From assembly GCA_029204225.1 (NCBI GenBank), contig CM055111.1:43280815-43344814 (forward strand): a DNA stretch of 64,000 nucleotides. The letters run 5' to 3'. The notes beneath the pieces were generated by a model that saw only the letters and a list, made by a program, of their open reading frames with translations, did not search any database and had not been told where the DNA came from. The position numbers and the translations under genes are program-made. Source of the stretch: Diphasiastrum complanatum (Eukaryota > Streptophyta > Lycopodiopsida > Lycopodiales > Lycopodiaceae). Shown in pieces: positions 1 through 11,251 of this stretch; the stretch's first letter is position 1; each line of letters opens with the position of its first letter.

Positions 1-491
1 TCACTCATGAACCAATCTAAAATGATGGAAATTTAGATGCTAGTCTCAATCTTGCAAAATCACTCCTTAATCTATGATTTTTGGCAATATCTCTCTCAAC
101 TTCAACATGCACTCAAAAAATCAGAGAAACTCATTTAATGCACCTGAATCAAGTTTCAAATTTAATTTTTTGGCTGATCTAATCCAAGAACAAAGCATAG
201 GAATAGAATCTCTATAGAAAAAGCTTGATTTTGCACTAAAAATCTCTCATTTTGGGTGTGTGAGTCAAATTGTACAAATTTTTGAATTTTCTAAACCAAA
301 ACCGGACCTGTACGGCCTCACACATGTGAAAAGTGTTCCTACATCCCACAACAAGTTTTGGTCCAAAATTTTTGAGAATACCTATCAAATTCAACTCGCT
401 ACAAAAAAAATTAGCTAGTTTCCAAAAACATGCTAATTTAAGCTTAGTTTTGGATCAACCCCATCAATATCAATAAATCCTCTTGTACTTG
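1..491 (-). other. copia leader region (element body off the left edge)
   Basis: This stretch lies on the internal side of a primer-binding site at 492-503, read on the minus strand, so it should be the untranslated leader of a copia element whose gag starts left of the window. No coding frame is visible. It contains TCACACATGTGA at 318-329, a one-base variant of the palindrome found in several LTRs here. Confidence 0.45.
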
Positions 492-503
492 GCTCTGATA
501 CCA
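492..503 (-). other. tRNA-Met primer-binding site (minus strand)
   Basis: Read on the minus strand this is TGGTATCAGAGC, the standard plant LTR-retrotransposon primer-binding site. It directly abuts an LTR end (…TTCCACA on the minus strand) at 504. Confidence 0.8.
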
Positions 504-1300
504 TGTGGAAATCTGCAAAATAGGACCAAGAATGGATCCTAACCTGATCCACAAGAGGGATTGGATGTTAGATACAATTGATCTATCAATCTACACAAGA
601 TTTAGATCAATCTAGATCAATTCTAGGCATGAAAATCTAACAAGAACAATCATTAATGAGGGTAAATGTACTTGCTGGTTTCACACGTGTGAAAACCTGT
701 CAGAGTACAGACTCCAACCTGAAAACAAAGTACACTATGATGGAAACTCAAAACATTCAAAACAAATGAAGACAAATAAAGAGATTGACACAAGATTGCT
801 TCCAAAATCAAGATTGATGTTTCATATTGATTATGGCCAAATATGCCTCTATATATACACTTCTTGGAGCTCGAGGTAATGATCATGCATCAGATCTCAC
901 ACGTGTGAGGATGCTTTGTCATATGGTGAATCATCATGCAAAATTGACACTTGGATCAAACTTTCTATTATGAGCACTTTTGGTCCAATTTCCTACTATG
1001 TGGAGATCTACTTGGAAATCTTCTAGAAGTCAAAACTCACACGTGTGAGCTGTCCTCTACACATGGGATGTGACACCTAACCTAAAGATGTGGCTCATGC
1101 AATCAATAAATTGATGCCATGTGTCATATGTCTAGAAAACTAGTTTTTGGCCTTTTTAGCCACTAGAACTTGAATAAAATCATATGTATAACCTATATGA
1201 TTATGGTACATGATGACAAGTACACTAATTTCACTCGTGGGAACAGGCTCCACACATGCGTAATCATCCTATATACATGATTTTGGCCTTGACCAAGCAT
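504..1300 (-). repeat. 5' LTR of a minus-strand copia element
   Basis: The LTR is anchored by the primer-binding site at 492-503. Its inner end (plus strand TGTGGAAATC) is clear, but its outer end is not and 1300 is an estimate. It holds a TATA-like tract at about 850-857 and three perfect palindromes: TTTCACACGTGTGAAA at 679-694, CTCACACGTGTGAG at 896-909 and again at 1036-1049. The only open frame inside it looks spurious. Confidence 0.55.
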
Positions 1301-1876
1301 AATTTTTGCATTTTTCACAAAATGGTGAGTCGATCATGCAATGGAAGTATTATTCCAATGATGGAGAAAACTCATGGAATGGACCTTTCAAACTCTTGCA
1401 GTCTATACCATCAAAAAATGAAGAAACCTTCCTAGCTCCCACAAAGGATCTAGATCACATTAGAGAAAATATGGGCCCAAAGAGGGCCCTATAAGAAATG
1501 CCATGTAGGAGAGAGAAAAATAACAATAAAGTTATTAAAATATCCTTTTCTAACTTCTTTACGCATCTGCCTGCACTAGATTTCATGAAAACGAATGTAC
1601 CTTACTTTAGTCACATCAAACTTCACTGGTGCTTAATCATGATTAAAGCATAATTTTTAAAATGTTAAAATATTCCCTCCCAATAGTTGGGAACACTCAA
1701 AAATTTGAATTAAGAGTGACATTTCATAAACAAAGCCTATGCCATCTCTATCTCCAGGGTTGAACAATGCAATCTCTAGATTTGTTATTGTCATTGTGTT
1801 GTTTGTTAATATACTATTGTACTTATGACAAAGCTTTATCATCTTCATGTGGATCTGTCACCAGAATATGCTCCGC
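1301..1876. other. no gene seen between LTR and element A
   Basis: AT-rich DNA with only short open frames on either strand. The polymerase part of element A would be expected here but cannot be read, so this is either deleted or unrelated sequence. Confidence 0.5.
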
Positions 1877-3383
1877 TTAGGACAAGAAATTCAAAGCAAC
1901 CCAAATTGTCAACTTCTGATATGATCCAATACGGAAAGGAAAAGCTAAAGCATGTAGATTAGACTCACAAACATGTTTGATGCCACTTAAGAAACTTGGA
2001 AGACCTATCACAATCTTCTTCCTAGCCATTACCTCCAATGACTTGAAGTTGAGGTGTCCCATACTTTTATGCCAAACCTCTTGAATAGGTATTTGCTCCC
2101 TTGCAACACATCCAACTTGGTTAGCAATAGCACAAGTATCTAGTTTGAACAACTTCCCTTGCCTTTTACCTTTTCCAACCAAGACATCCTTCCTTTTGAT
2201 CATACAAGCATCTCCATCAAACTCCACCTTGAGGCCTTTACTTAGCATTTGATTCACACTAAGCAGATTCTTGATAATAGATGGAATAAACAAGACATCC
2301 TCCAAATGAACATTCCTATTTGTAGAGAGAGAAATAGGAACTGTGCCAATCCCTTTGATTGCACACTCACCATCATTGGTCGTGTAGATCACCCTCTTGT
2401 CATCTCCATATGCCAACAAAGAAGTGAAGTACTCTTTATGAAAGGTCATGTGTGAACTTGCTCCACTATCAATCCACCAAGGATCTAGATCTCCATCATT
2501 GGCAAGCATACATGAAGACATCACAAAAGCATGATCATTTGTATATTGAACATCCAAACCATCCTCATCAAGAGTAAGATTACCTTGCTTGTCTCCCTGA
2601 TCTCTCTTCTTCTTGTAGCACTCACTTGCAAAGTGTTCTTTGATGTCACAATAGAAGCACTTGAACTTTGATCTATCCTTCTTTTTGCCACTTGAAGAAT
2701 CATCCACTTGATCTTTCATTTTAGACCACTTACTTTTGGTTTTTCCCTTGAATTTGACCTTTGTGAACACAGCATCCTCTTGAAGTGTCGATGTAGATCC
2801 ACCTCTTGCTTGAAGCCTATATTCCTCATTGATCAAGATCTCTTGAAGATACATCAAAGTTGGCAAAGAATTTTGAATAGCAATACTTTGAACAATGTTA
2901 GCATGAACATCCAACAAGCCATTAAGAATTACTTGAATAAGCTCTCCTTCCTTAATGTTTTCATCAATGTAAGCCAACTCATCATTCAATGCTTTCATCC
3001 TCAGAACAAAAGTACTTGGACTTTCTTCATTATTTTGCAAACAAGAAAAGATTTGTCTTCTTAGAGTCAACACTCTAGAAGGAGACTTGGATTCATAGAG
3101 CTTCTTCAATGAATTCCAAGCTTCCAAAGATGATGTGCACTTACCAACTTCCTTGAGAAGCTCATTGGTAACATTCATCTTTATCATGTGTAGAGCAAGT
3201 CTTGGCCCTCTTGTCATACCTCACTTGATCTTGTTGTGTTGCTGGTCTCTTCTCCAAACCTACAACAATATCCAAAACATCATTCATCTCAAGAAGTGAT
3301 TCTATCCTCACTTTCCATAATGAATAGTTACTTGAGGTAAGCCTATCATTGGCTTCCAACATGACTCCAATTGAGGTTGTCAT
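1877..3383 (-). pseudogene. copia element A: gag-protease-GAG_pre-integrase remnant
   Basis: The frame begins at the ATG at 3383 with a copia gag (UBN2-type) signature, SSNYSLWKVRIESLL. It shifts by one frame near 3200 and then stays open for 446 codons. In order it has the gag core, a CCHC zinc knuckle (CFYCDIKEHFASEC, about 2640-2680), a lysine-rich linker, the retropepsin active site WWIDSGASSHM (about 2450-2480), and the GAG_pre-integrase motif WHKSMGHLNFKSLE (about 2030-2075). The normal copia product runs on through integrase, reverse transcriptase and RNase H. Here similarity ends soon after the pre-integrase motif and no later domain follows, so this is a truncated, non-autonomous copy. 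The frameshift also breaks gag. The primer-binding site and 5' LTR lie upstream at 3964-4528. Confidence 0.85.
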
Positions 3384-3963
3384 GTAGCAATGACTTGTTC
3401 AACCTGTTTGAATTCACAAAGCACTCCTTTGAACAACAAAAACTGCTTTCAAAAGAATTCACCAAGATCTGAAACTATCTCAAAAATTCTCTTCTAGCAC
3501 TTATACCAAGCAAATCAACACATAGGATCATGAAATCTTGATCAACCTATAATCTATCCTCAATATAATGACTTTTGTCATTTCCTAAGATTGAAACACA
3601 CTCAAATGAGGTCCAGCAACCTCACTATCTAGAGATCCAATCAAAATTAGGGTTTTGACAAAATCACAAAAAATTGACTATTCCAAATCTACATGCAAAT
3701 GCTGAAAATTTGATATGCAATCTATTAGCCACCACTAAGGATGATCCAATGATCCAAAAATCAACCAAATCCAGTATGTGAAATTAGAAATCGAAATTGA
3801 TCAATTTTGGAAACCTATATAGGGTTTGATCTACAAAAGATCCAATCTACAAAAGCAAAAAAACTCGATTTTGGTGTAGAATCCTCTCTAGCATGCTCTA
3901 GCCTTGATATCTTCACCAAATCATTGATAGATCTGATTTCCTCCTTCATAACCTGAATCACAA
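3384..3963 (-). other. untranslated leader of copia element A
   Basis: Lies between the primer-binding site at 3964-3975 and the gag ATG at 3383. It has no coding frame of its own. Confidence 0.6.
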
Positions 3964-3975
3964 GCTCTTATACCA
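3964..3975 (-). other. primer-binding site of element A
   Basis: On the minus strand it reads TGGTATAAGAGC, one base away from the consensus TGGTATCAGAGC, and it directly abuts the LTR. Confidence 0.75.
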
Positions 3976-4528
3976 TGTGAAAGTTTTCAGATCATTAAGA
4001 TCCAATCAACTTAAAAGATCTTTGGTTAGAAAGAGAAATACACTAGCAATCTCACCAATGTAGAAAAATCAGCATCTACACATAAAATGAGATGCAAACA
4101 CTAATAGAACTTGATCAAACTTGGATGAAATGATAAAGCATTGTTGTTGTCCATATAAAACCAACAAGCTATTGTATTTCACCCAAGAGAACCATGTATA
4201 AGCATGAAATAATATAGAGAAGAGAGAAGATTCATCTCTCCACGAGTTACATCCTTTTATAGTAGGTCCAATATTTGGCCACTTGGCTTTTCCTCCAAAA
4301 TGCTAACCCTACTATTTTGGGTCTAGATTCAAAGTATCGAACATTCAAATTTGAATCTACTCAAACTCGCATTCCAATTTTCCCACACTCTCAAAAAGTG
4401 TTTATTCAAATGACATTTAGACTAATGAACTTTGAAAAGTCAATCTCTAAGTCAAAAAACAAAGCCGGCCTCAATATGCCAAATCTGAAAATATAGCAAA
4501 TATGATCAAACTAGTTGAATCTTTCACA
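3976..4528 (-). repeat. 5' LTR of copia element A
   Basis: 553 bp bounded by perfect 8-bp terminal inverted repeats, TGTGAAAG and CTTTCACA (TG…CA ends), next to the primer-binding site. No matching 3' LTR is seen in the window, consistent with loss of the element's 3' half. Confidence 0.7.
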
Positions 4529-4662
4529 CAAGATATGAACATTGAGCATTGATTCATGTAGATAGGGCACATGAGACCTAGCAATGGAGATCTCTATGGC
4601 TCACATTCACAAGGAAGCTAGAAGCTCTCACTTGCAAATGAGCCAAAAGATTCAAAACTTGA

Positions 4663-4912
4663 TGTCTCTTCTTTAGTTATAGACAATGCTCTTACTTAAC
4701 TTAACTATCTTGAGGGATAGTTAGCCCTTGTTAAATATTATTTAAACTAGATTGAGCCTTTGTTGGCCTATTATCCTTATTAATTACTTTGGAGGGCCTA
4801 AAGAGAGAACTGTCTTGTTCTTAAGGCCAATAGCTCCTTTTGGGCCTACAAAGCTTACTATGGATACTCTAATGCGTTGAAGAGCATTGACGTACTAAAA
4901 GTACATGACACT
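4663..4912 (-). repeat. putative LTR with adjoining polypurine tract
   Basis: A 250-bp segment with ends TGTC…GACA. Just outside it, on the minus strand, is the purine tract AAGTAGGGGGAG (4913-4924), as expected at the inner border of a 3' LTR. The internal domain would lie at higher coordinates, where no retrotransposon domain is recognisable. No partner LTR was found. Confidence 0.35.
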
Positions 4913-5214
4913 CCCCCTACTTAAACATTTTTGCTCTCAAAAATGAAGACGCTTGTTTGATCAACTTGATCGCCTTGGTTAAGTAGTCATAACATAGGAT
5001 GTGTCATCCAAAAGATTATTGTCTCTTTACAGATCCAAAGTTCTCGAGTTGAAGTCATTTTGTTGGCTTCAAACTGTAATCTTGTTCCCATGGAGAAGAG
5101 TTTCATGAAGTACCATATTGCTTGTTGGAAACCAATTTGTATGGAATGGACATGATGTATCACTGCAATATCCTCTTTTGTCTACTTCCTCGACATCATA
5201 ACACATTGGATGAT

Positions 5215-8150
5215 CTATCCAATTCCTTTAGGATTGTATTTTGGCATTGCATCTGGCTGTGCTAGTCTCAAGATCTTGTCATGTTGTTTGATAGCCACTT
5301 TGTTGCTCAATCCAAATGCTTTGAAGATAACCATTAATCTTGAATTTGATGTGTTAATATCCCATATGGAAGAGATATCATCAGGATTACAACCCAATAT
5401 AAAGATCAATGAAATTGGACTGATCAAATTCAAAGATGACAAATGATATTCAAAGTGAATATCCATTTCCAGCAAGATAGAGTGAATGAGGTGTTGGCAA
5501 AGAGTGATGACATCTCTTTCACTCCAAGTCTCTACGAAAAATCTTTTGTAGATTACATCATCATATTTAAAAATATTGATATCTCCAATATTTTGAACCA
5601 CAAACTGGAAATTGTGATATAATGGATCTTTGATTGTTTGTCCCATCTCATAGCTAGAAAAATTTCCAGCTTGTACAATACAAGTTTCATCACATTCCAT
5701 TGTGCACCCTATATGAATGTGAAACATTCATATAGATCAGTTGTATCCTTGTCTGTTGATTCCATTTCACAAGAAGTCTTAGACAAGTCTTTTGGTTGAA
5801 CGTGATGCAACGATTCTTGTGATCTCAAGGAATATGAGGTCCTTGAGTGATTTGCATCATTGACAACTTCATTGTCTGAACTGGCCTTTATATTGCCCAA
5901 TTGTAGATCAATATTGAAAACAAAAATGTTATCCTCATAATCCTCTGCATCGTGTTCATTGTCCTCAGCTGATTTTATGTGTCCTTGCATTGACATTGTG
6001 CTCACATTTAGAATTGTCTTGCCCGATTCAAATTGAGAATTACATTTATGTTGCCGATCTTGTGTACATTCCATAGCACTGCATAAATGTTGATTAGCCA
6101 TCTCTTGTAAATTCAATGGGGCATCAAGAGTTGTGGATGAAGTTGGTTGATCTATTTGTTGAACGGGCTTTCCCATTGTTGATACTTGTACTTCTTCATC
6201 ATGTTGCACTTCCACTTTATTCACTGATGATGTTGATAAAGAATTATCTTTATCATCGTTTTGTACTTCCACTTCATCCTCTAATGATGTGGATGATGAT
6301 TCACCACAATCATTTGGCCTATCTATTTTCCGGATTCCTGAATTGATAGTTTTTCTCGATTGTATCTTAGGCGCTTTGTCCTGATCCTTCAGCTTTTGTA
6401 TCTGCCTTATTATAGTTTGAATATTTAACGATCAACATATCTCCAAAGTGCACTCTAATGGTGTTAAGTATTCAAATGCAGCTTTACATTGACCCTTGTT
6501 CAGTTCATGCATGTTCTATGGTATGAACATGAGATCCTATGTCAGATAGTGACATTATCCAAGTCTCATGATATATCTAAAGGCAAAAACTTGTAGGTCA
6601 TATAAAATTGAGCACTTTTTCTTTTTAAGATATTCAATTCCGAGTTCAGACGGAAATGATATGAGAATTTGAAAATAAGCAAATAAAATACAAGGAATTT
6701 TGACTGAGAGTCAAAAGGAGTTACAAATGGAGCCACAGCAGATCTAGAGCTAAGTTATGAAAGCATCACATAAGCAAGACTTAAGCTATGCTGAAAATAC
6801 ACATAGAGAATTTGATTCTCTACTTCATAATGTCGTTGGTGAAATATTGACAACGGTAACTTCTACTGGGGAGATAACTATTAAATCTCTCAAGGTATAT
6901 TCAAGTTATCGTTGATATGCATCTCTTTTATTATTATATTATCGTACATAAAAAATAGAGAGTTTATAGTTACTTACGAGTTTACCATTTAAAATAATTC
7001 TGAAGTTTGAAAGTATATCATCTTGTAGGAGCAACAGTTCCTGCCTGATGTAATTTAGGCTCCAATCTTCTTCCACCTCAACACATGTCAAAAGGGCATC
7101 ATTGTATATTATTTCAATATTTTTTCGTTTAGAATGTCCACTGGCTTCCAAGTCTTGATCGAGTGGCACCCATTTACTCCTGGTTTTTTTCCATCTTTGA
7201 TAATGGAAGCATAAACTCAACATTTGCTTTTCTATATGATAGCGAAAGCACATGGAAGACATTTCAATTCTGCATTCTATTTTTCCATCTAATTTTTTGT
7301 CCCAGCCTTCATCCATAAGTTCAGATAATAAACTATCTGATACATTTTTGCATACAAACATTGTTGGAGTTTTGTGGACATTAACAATTAAAAAGAAATC
7401 CACAAATATATTCAAAAAAATAAATCAACTTATTCGGAAGGTTTTTTAAACCGTGCTTATCTTTAATGAATTTTTTATATCATTATATAGCTTGCAACGA
7501 AATGATTCCAATATTGTAGCATCTGGAGCAAACCCATTCATCACTTCCAAAACTATATCAAGAATATACATTGATTCATAAAAGAAGATTTCACAATCAG
7601 CAATATCTTTTGCAGTTCTACCTCTATATTGCAGATGTCCAATATCACTGTGTACTACATCTAACACACTTGCAAGAGATCCACTTGGATCCCATTCATT
7701 TATATTGGATAGATATAAATTAGCAAGAGAAAAATGATCAGATTGGCAGGTTCAGTAATAGATCATAAGAAATGACAAAAAAAATCAAAGTATTATAATA
7801 TATCAATACTCATAGTTGTTTTTTTTGTGATCCTGACAGTTAAATCCTTGCACATTTATCTCTAAATGCATATATACATGTTGGACTAAAATTTTGGAAA
7901 TAGATTTTCTTCCTGATGATGTTCTGAAATCCAAAATTTTGGCCTCCAATAAGATCGAATGATAGTTTTGTCCTTTTGCTTTTTCGAAATGTTCCTTTTG
8001 ATGATGGATGCATCAGAACCCAAGAGTTTTTTGAATATTTTCTTGCTTGGCACCCATAATCTATTGTCATCTTTCTCATTGAAGAGAGCACAGAGTCGAT
8101 TGAGGAGCATGGCTTCCGTGATGGCGCCTTTCGTTATGTGCAGGCCAAAA
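5215..8150 (-). other. unrecognised minus-strand open segments, possible decayed multi-exon gene
   Basis: Five successive minus-strand open segments lie in one orientation: about 8150-7888 (basic, ends near a WRPKFW motif), 7690-7446, 7415-6939, 6272-5709 (Ser/Thr/Asp-rich, linker-like) and 5727-5215. Their amino-acid composition looks protein-like rather than random. AG/GT-like borders occur near several ends, for example …catatag at about 5712. I could not join them into one convincing frame and recognise no domain. They may be exons of a real or dead plant gene, or internal sequence of the element whose putative LTR is at 4663-4912. Plus-strand frames over this area look like shadows. Confidence 0.3.
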
Positions 8151-8611
8151 TTTGAAATACTGAACTATGAATCTGAGAATATGTGTAGGCAAAAATCCAT
8201 GAATCTGAAAATATGTGTAGGCAAAAATTTGAAACACTGAACTATTTGGTGCTATGAGTAACTCTAGTTAACCTTGTAAACCATGATTTGACAATGCAAT
8301 TACATTAATGCTACATCGATTTTCTCAATCCAACCATCTGTCATATTCATTTTCAATATTTTCGGACCTCTTCGGGCAGTGATGCGCTGGAAGGGCCTGC
8401 CTCAGAATCATGCTGCCGACGAAACATATATATACTTAAAAAGTTTTTATTTTATTTATATCTGAGAAAAGCTACGTTACGTAGAAGCTTGATATCAAGG
8501 TTTCTATTGGTCCACATAGCTACGAAAATGAGAAAAATAAAATAAAAAGACATATTTCAGAGGCCCTCGTCGGGCTCTACGTTTCTCTAATGAGACGAAG
8601 TAAAAGGAACA

Positions 8612-9273
8612 ATGTCTTTCATTGAGTATGCCCGACCCATGAGTAAAAAATTTCCAGAATACAGAGATCGAAATGGTGCGTGTGTTGTCGAAAGTACAAA
8701 TCTTCTTGAATATCTTTCTAAACAGAAGAATTGTCGGCATCAACATACATACAAGAAGCTTTTTGGCCACAATGCTTGCCGAACAACTTTGGACCTGCTG
8801 GATCAACTCTCCTGGTGGCAGAAAATGAGAGTGAAATGACTGTAGAACTTCTGCCTCAACGATTTTGTGGGCGAAAAGGTGATGCACTATTATTTGAGTT
8901 CACACCTAATAGGGAGATTCTAGTGGACAAATTTCTTGCAGTTCGACCTGCGGATGATGCTCCAATTTGGGTGATGCAGTTCGGCCTGCAGATGATGCTC
9001 CAGTTTGGGTGGCCAAGGTCATCACAGTTGAGAATGACACTGAAGGTATGGTCACAAAATTCAAGGCACTATGGTATGAACCTAAGTCCAGTCAGAAGAT
9101 GTAGAAGTCAATATTGTGATCTTTGCATGGAAATCAAAGGCAAAGAAGATGACAAAAAGTACGGAATCGTTGTGGAGAAAGTAATATCTATTCCAAAAAT
9201 TGTTGTAGCACACATCAAGGACCATTTGTCCAAAGCACCTGAAGAATGTGCAGCTGATATTGATTTAGAGTAG
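8612..9273 (+). other. unrecognised plus-strand open segments (broken ORF)
   Basis: Two overlapping frames, 8612-8839 and 8731-9273, together give about 220 codons with a plausible composition. A third frame also continues protein-like sequence near 8990-9110, around a duplicated GATGATGCTCCA word, suggesting one or two frameshifts. The C-terminal part is acidic and lysine-rich. No domain is recognised. A captured gene fragment or transposon ORF are both possible. Confidence 0.25.
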
Positions 9274-10459
9274 GAAGTAGATACAATTCTGAGACTCTAA
9301 GAGTCCTGGTTACAATTAACAAAAACCATTATTGTAATTATAGGACTTGTATTTGTAATCTTTTATAGTTATTACAATTACCATCATGATCAATCATGAT
9401 GCTTTTGATCCCAAAAGGAATCTTCATCAATGTACAAATGCACGTTCAATTCAATAAACTATGTATAATAATGTTCCAGTCTCATTCTATGTTGTTGTCA
9501 GATTATTCAAAGTTTGGTTGTGATCTGAATAATTATTGTAGTTGTTGAGGCATATCTTATCGCAACGTGAAATTTATGTATTTTTGCAATATCAACTGGA
9601 TTTATTATATTGATTGTATGTTATCACAACTGGATATATTATATTGATTGTATGTTATCTATGCCTTTTTTTTTTATCGTTGGAACGTAGGTAGGTAGGT
9701 AGTGTGACACAAGGGTACGTAGATAGTCTCTCTTTGAAATATTTTTACCTATATAGATTTGTGTTGTTGATATCAAATTATTTTGAGTTCGGTCATGACC
9801 TGGGCGTGCATGCAACAACAACGATTTCAGCGCATCGGATATGGTGGATATGATTGCTTAACGAGATGGTGGATTCTATGCTATCCATGTTGAGCGACAG
9901 GCTACAACAGCAATTATTTACCTACTCTTTCATCAACAGCTGAACCAATTGTTGGTTTACTCGTTCTTTCTGAGGGGGATACAGGATACTTGACTGACCA
10001 TCAAGAGCTTTTCGACTCGAGCAATGGCCTTCAATAACTGATCTCAGATGAGTTATTGCATGTATGCCAAAAGCACCTACTAAGAGGTTCACCACGAGAT
10101 AAGTGATGTTGTTACTTTCGATTCAATTCCTTGCGATCAAGCAGAATACGAACCTACAAACGATTGATTTCTAAAGGGGCGATCGATCAAAAAGTGAGGA
10201 TTGAGCAGCCCCGGGGCAGCAACTGTCAACGAAACATGTTTTTCCCGGCGCAGCAAGGCAAAAGAGGCGTGTTGATTCAGCCACAAACTGCACGCCACAA
10301 GCAGGGTCTTCATCTACGATCAAAGTGCTCAAACGACCTCTGGATACAAAGATTTGGAGCTCCACATCCGCATGTAACATCTGCACGCACAGAGATTCTT
10401 CATAATTTGTTGCAAAGTCAATTGGTATTGGTTGCTGAGAAAGATAGCTAAATACTAGG
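9274..10459. other. no recognised gene; short tandem repeats
   Basis: Contains a direct duplication of about 34 bp (9595-9660, unit ending TTGATTGTATGTTATC) and a small GTAG tract near 9688-9701. A 106-codon plus-strand frame at 10131-10451 is arginine/glutamine-rich and resembles nothing I know. Confidence 0.4.
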
Positions 10460-11250
10460 GAAGTAGTTCACTAAAAAAATTCAATATTCATATCAGAGTG
10501 TGGGACAAGCACTGGACCAGGACTAGCAGATTGATGAAAGTGAAGATTTCAGGTTTCATGACGTGTGAAGGAAAATGATTTCTAAAGGACTACTCAGTGT
10601 TGAATTCACACGTGTGGGATGCCCTACACATGTACTTTTGATCTCCTAAGCCCAATAATATCATAAAGATCAGACTAGCATTGATTGACAATAGGAAAGC
10701 TGATCATTCAAGAAATATTATTGTGTTACAAGCAAGATCTGTAAACTAAACATGAAACTAAGTGCAATAAATGCCTCAACTCGGGTAGAGAGAGAATATG
10801 AAAGTACAAACTTGTGTAGAGAGAGGGCACAAAGGGCTTAGTCTCCAAATTTGCATTACACACAAATTTCATCATTTTCTCAATGAGAGTACATCACATA
10901 TATATAGATCCATGGACTCTCCTCCTACTTTGAGTTGAATTGGAGTTATGAATCCACCTCTCAAGCTATCTAGACTTATTCAAGCCACTTCAATATGTCT
11001 AATTGTGCCACCTAGTCTTTTCATGCATTAAATGTGGCATGCAAAGTACAAATGGCAATTCCTATGGTAGCTCGAGTTTCTACTTCTACCTACCTTGAAT
11101 ATTTTATTCTAAGATGGGTCTTTACTAAGCCAAAAGAGCTCAATTTATCTTTGGCATTTTTAGGACACCTACTTACAACATTAGATAGATTTTTCCAATA
11201 TTTCAATACTCAGGCTTTATTTTTGCAATATCTTGAGGAAGTGATCCATT
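10460..11250. repeat. probable decayed LTR-like sequence
   Basis: AT-rich, with a TATA-like tract at about 10897-10906 and the palindrome CACACGTGTG at 10607-10616, a hallmark shared with the copia LTRs at 504-1300 and 17552-18207. No clear ends, primer-binding site or partner copy is seen. Confidence 0.3.
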
Positions 11251-11251
11251 T

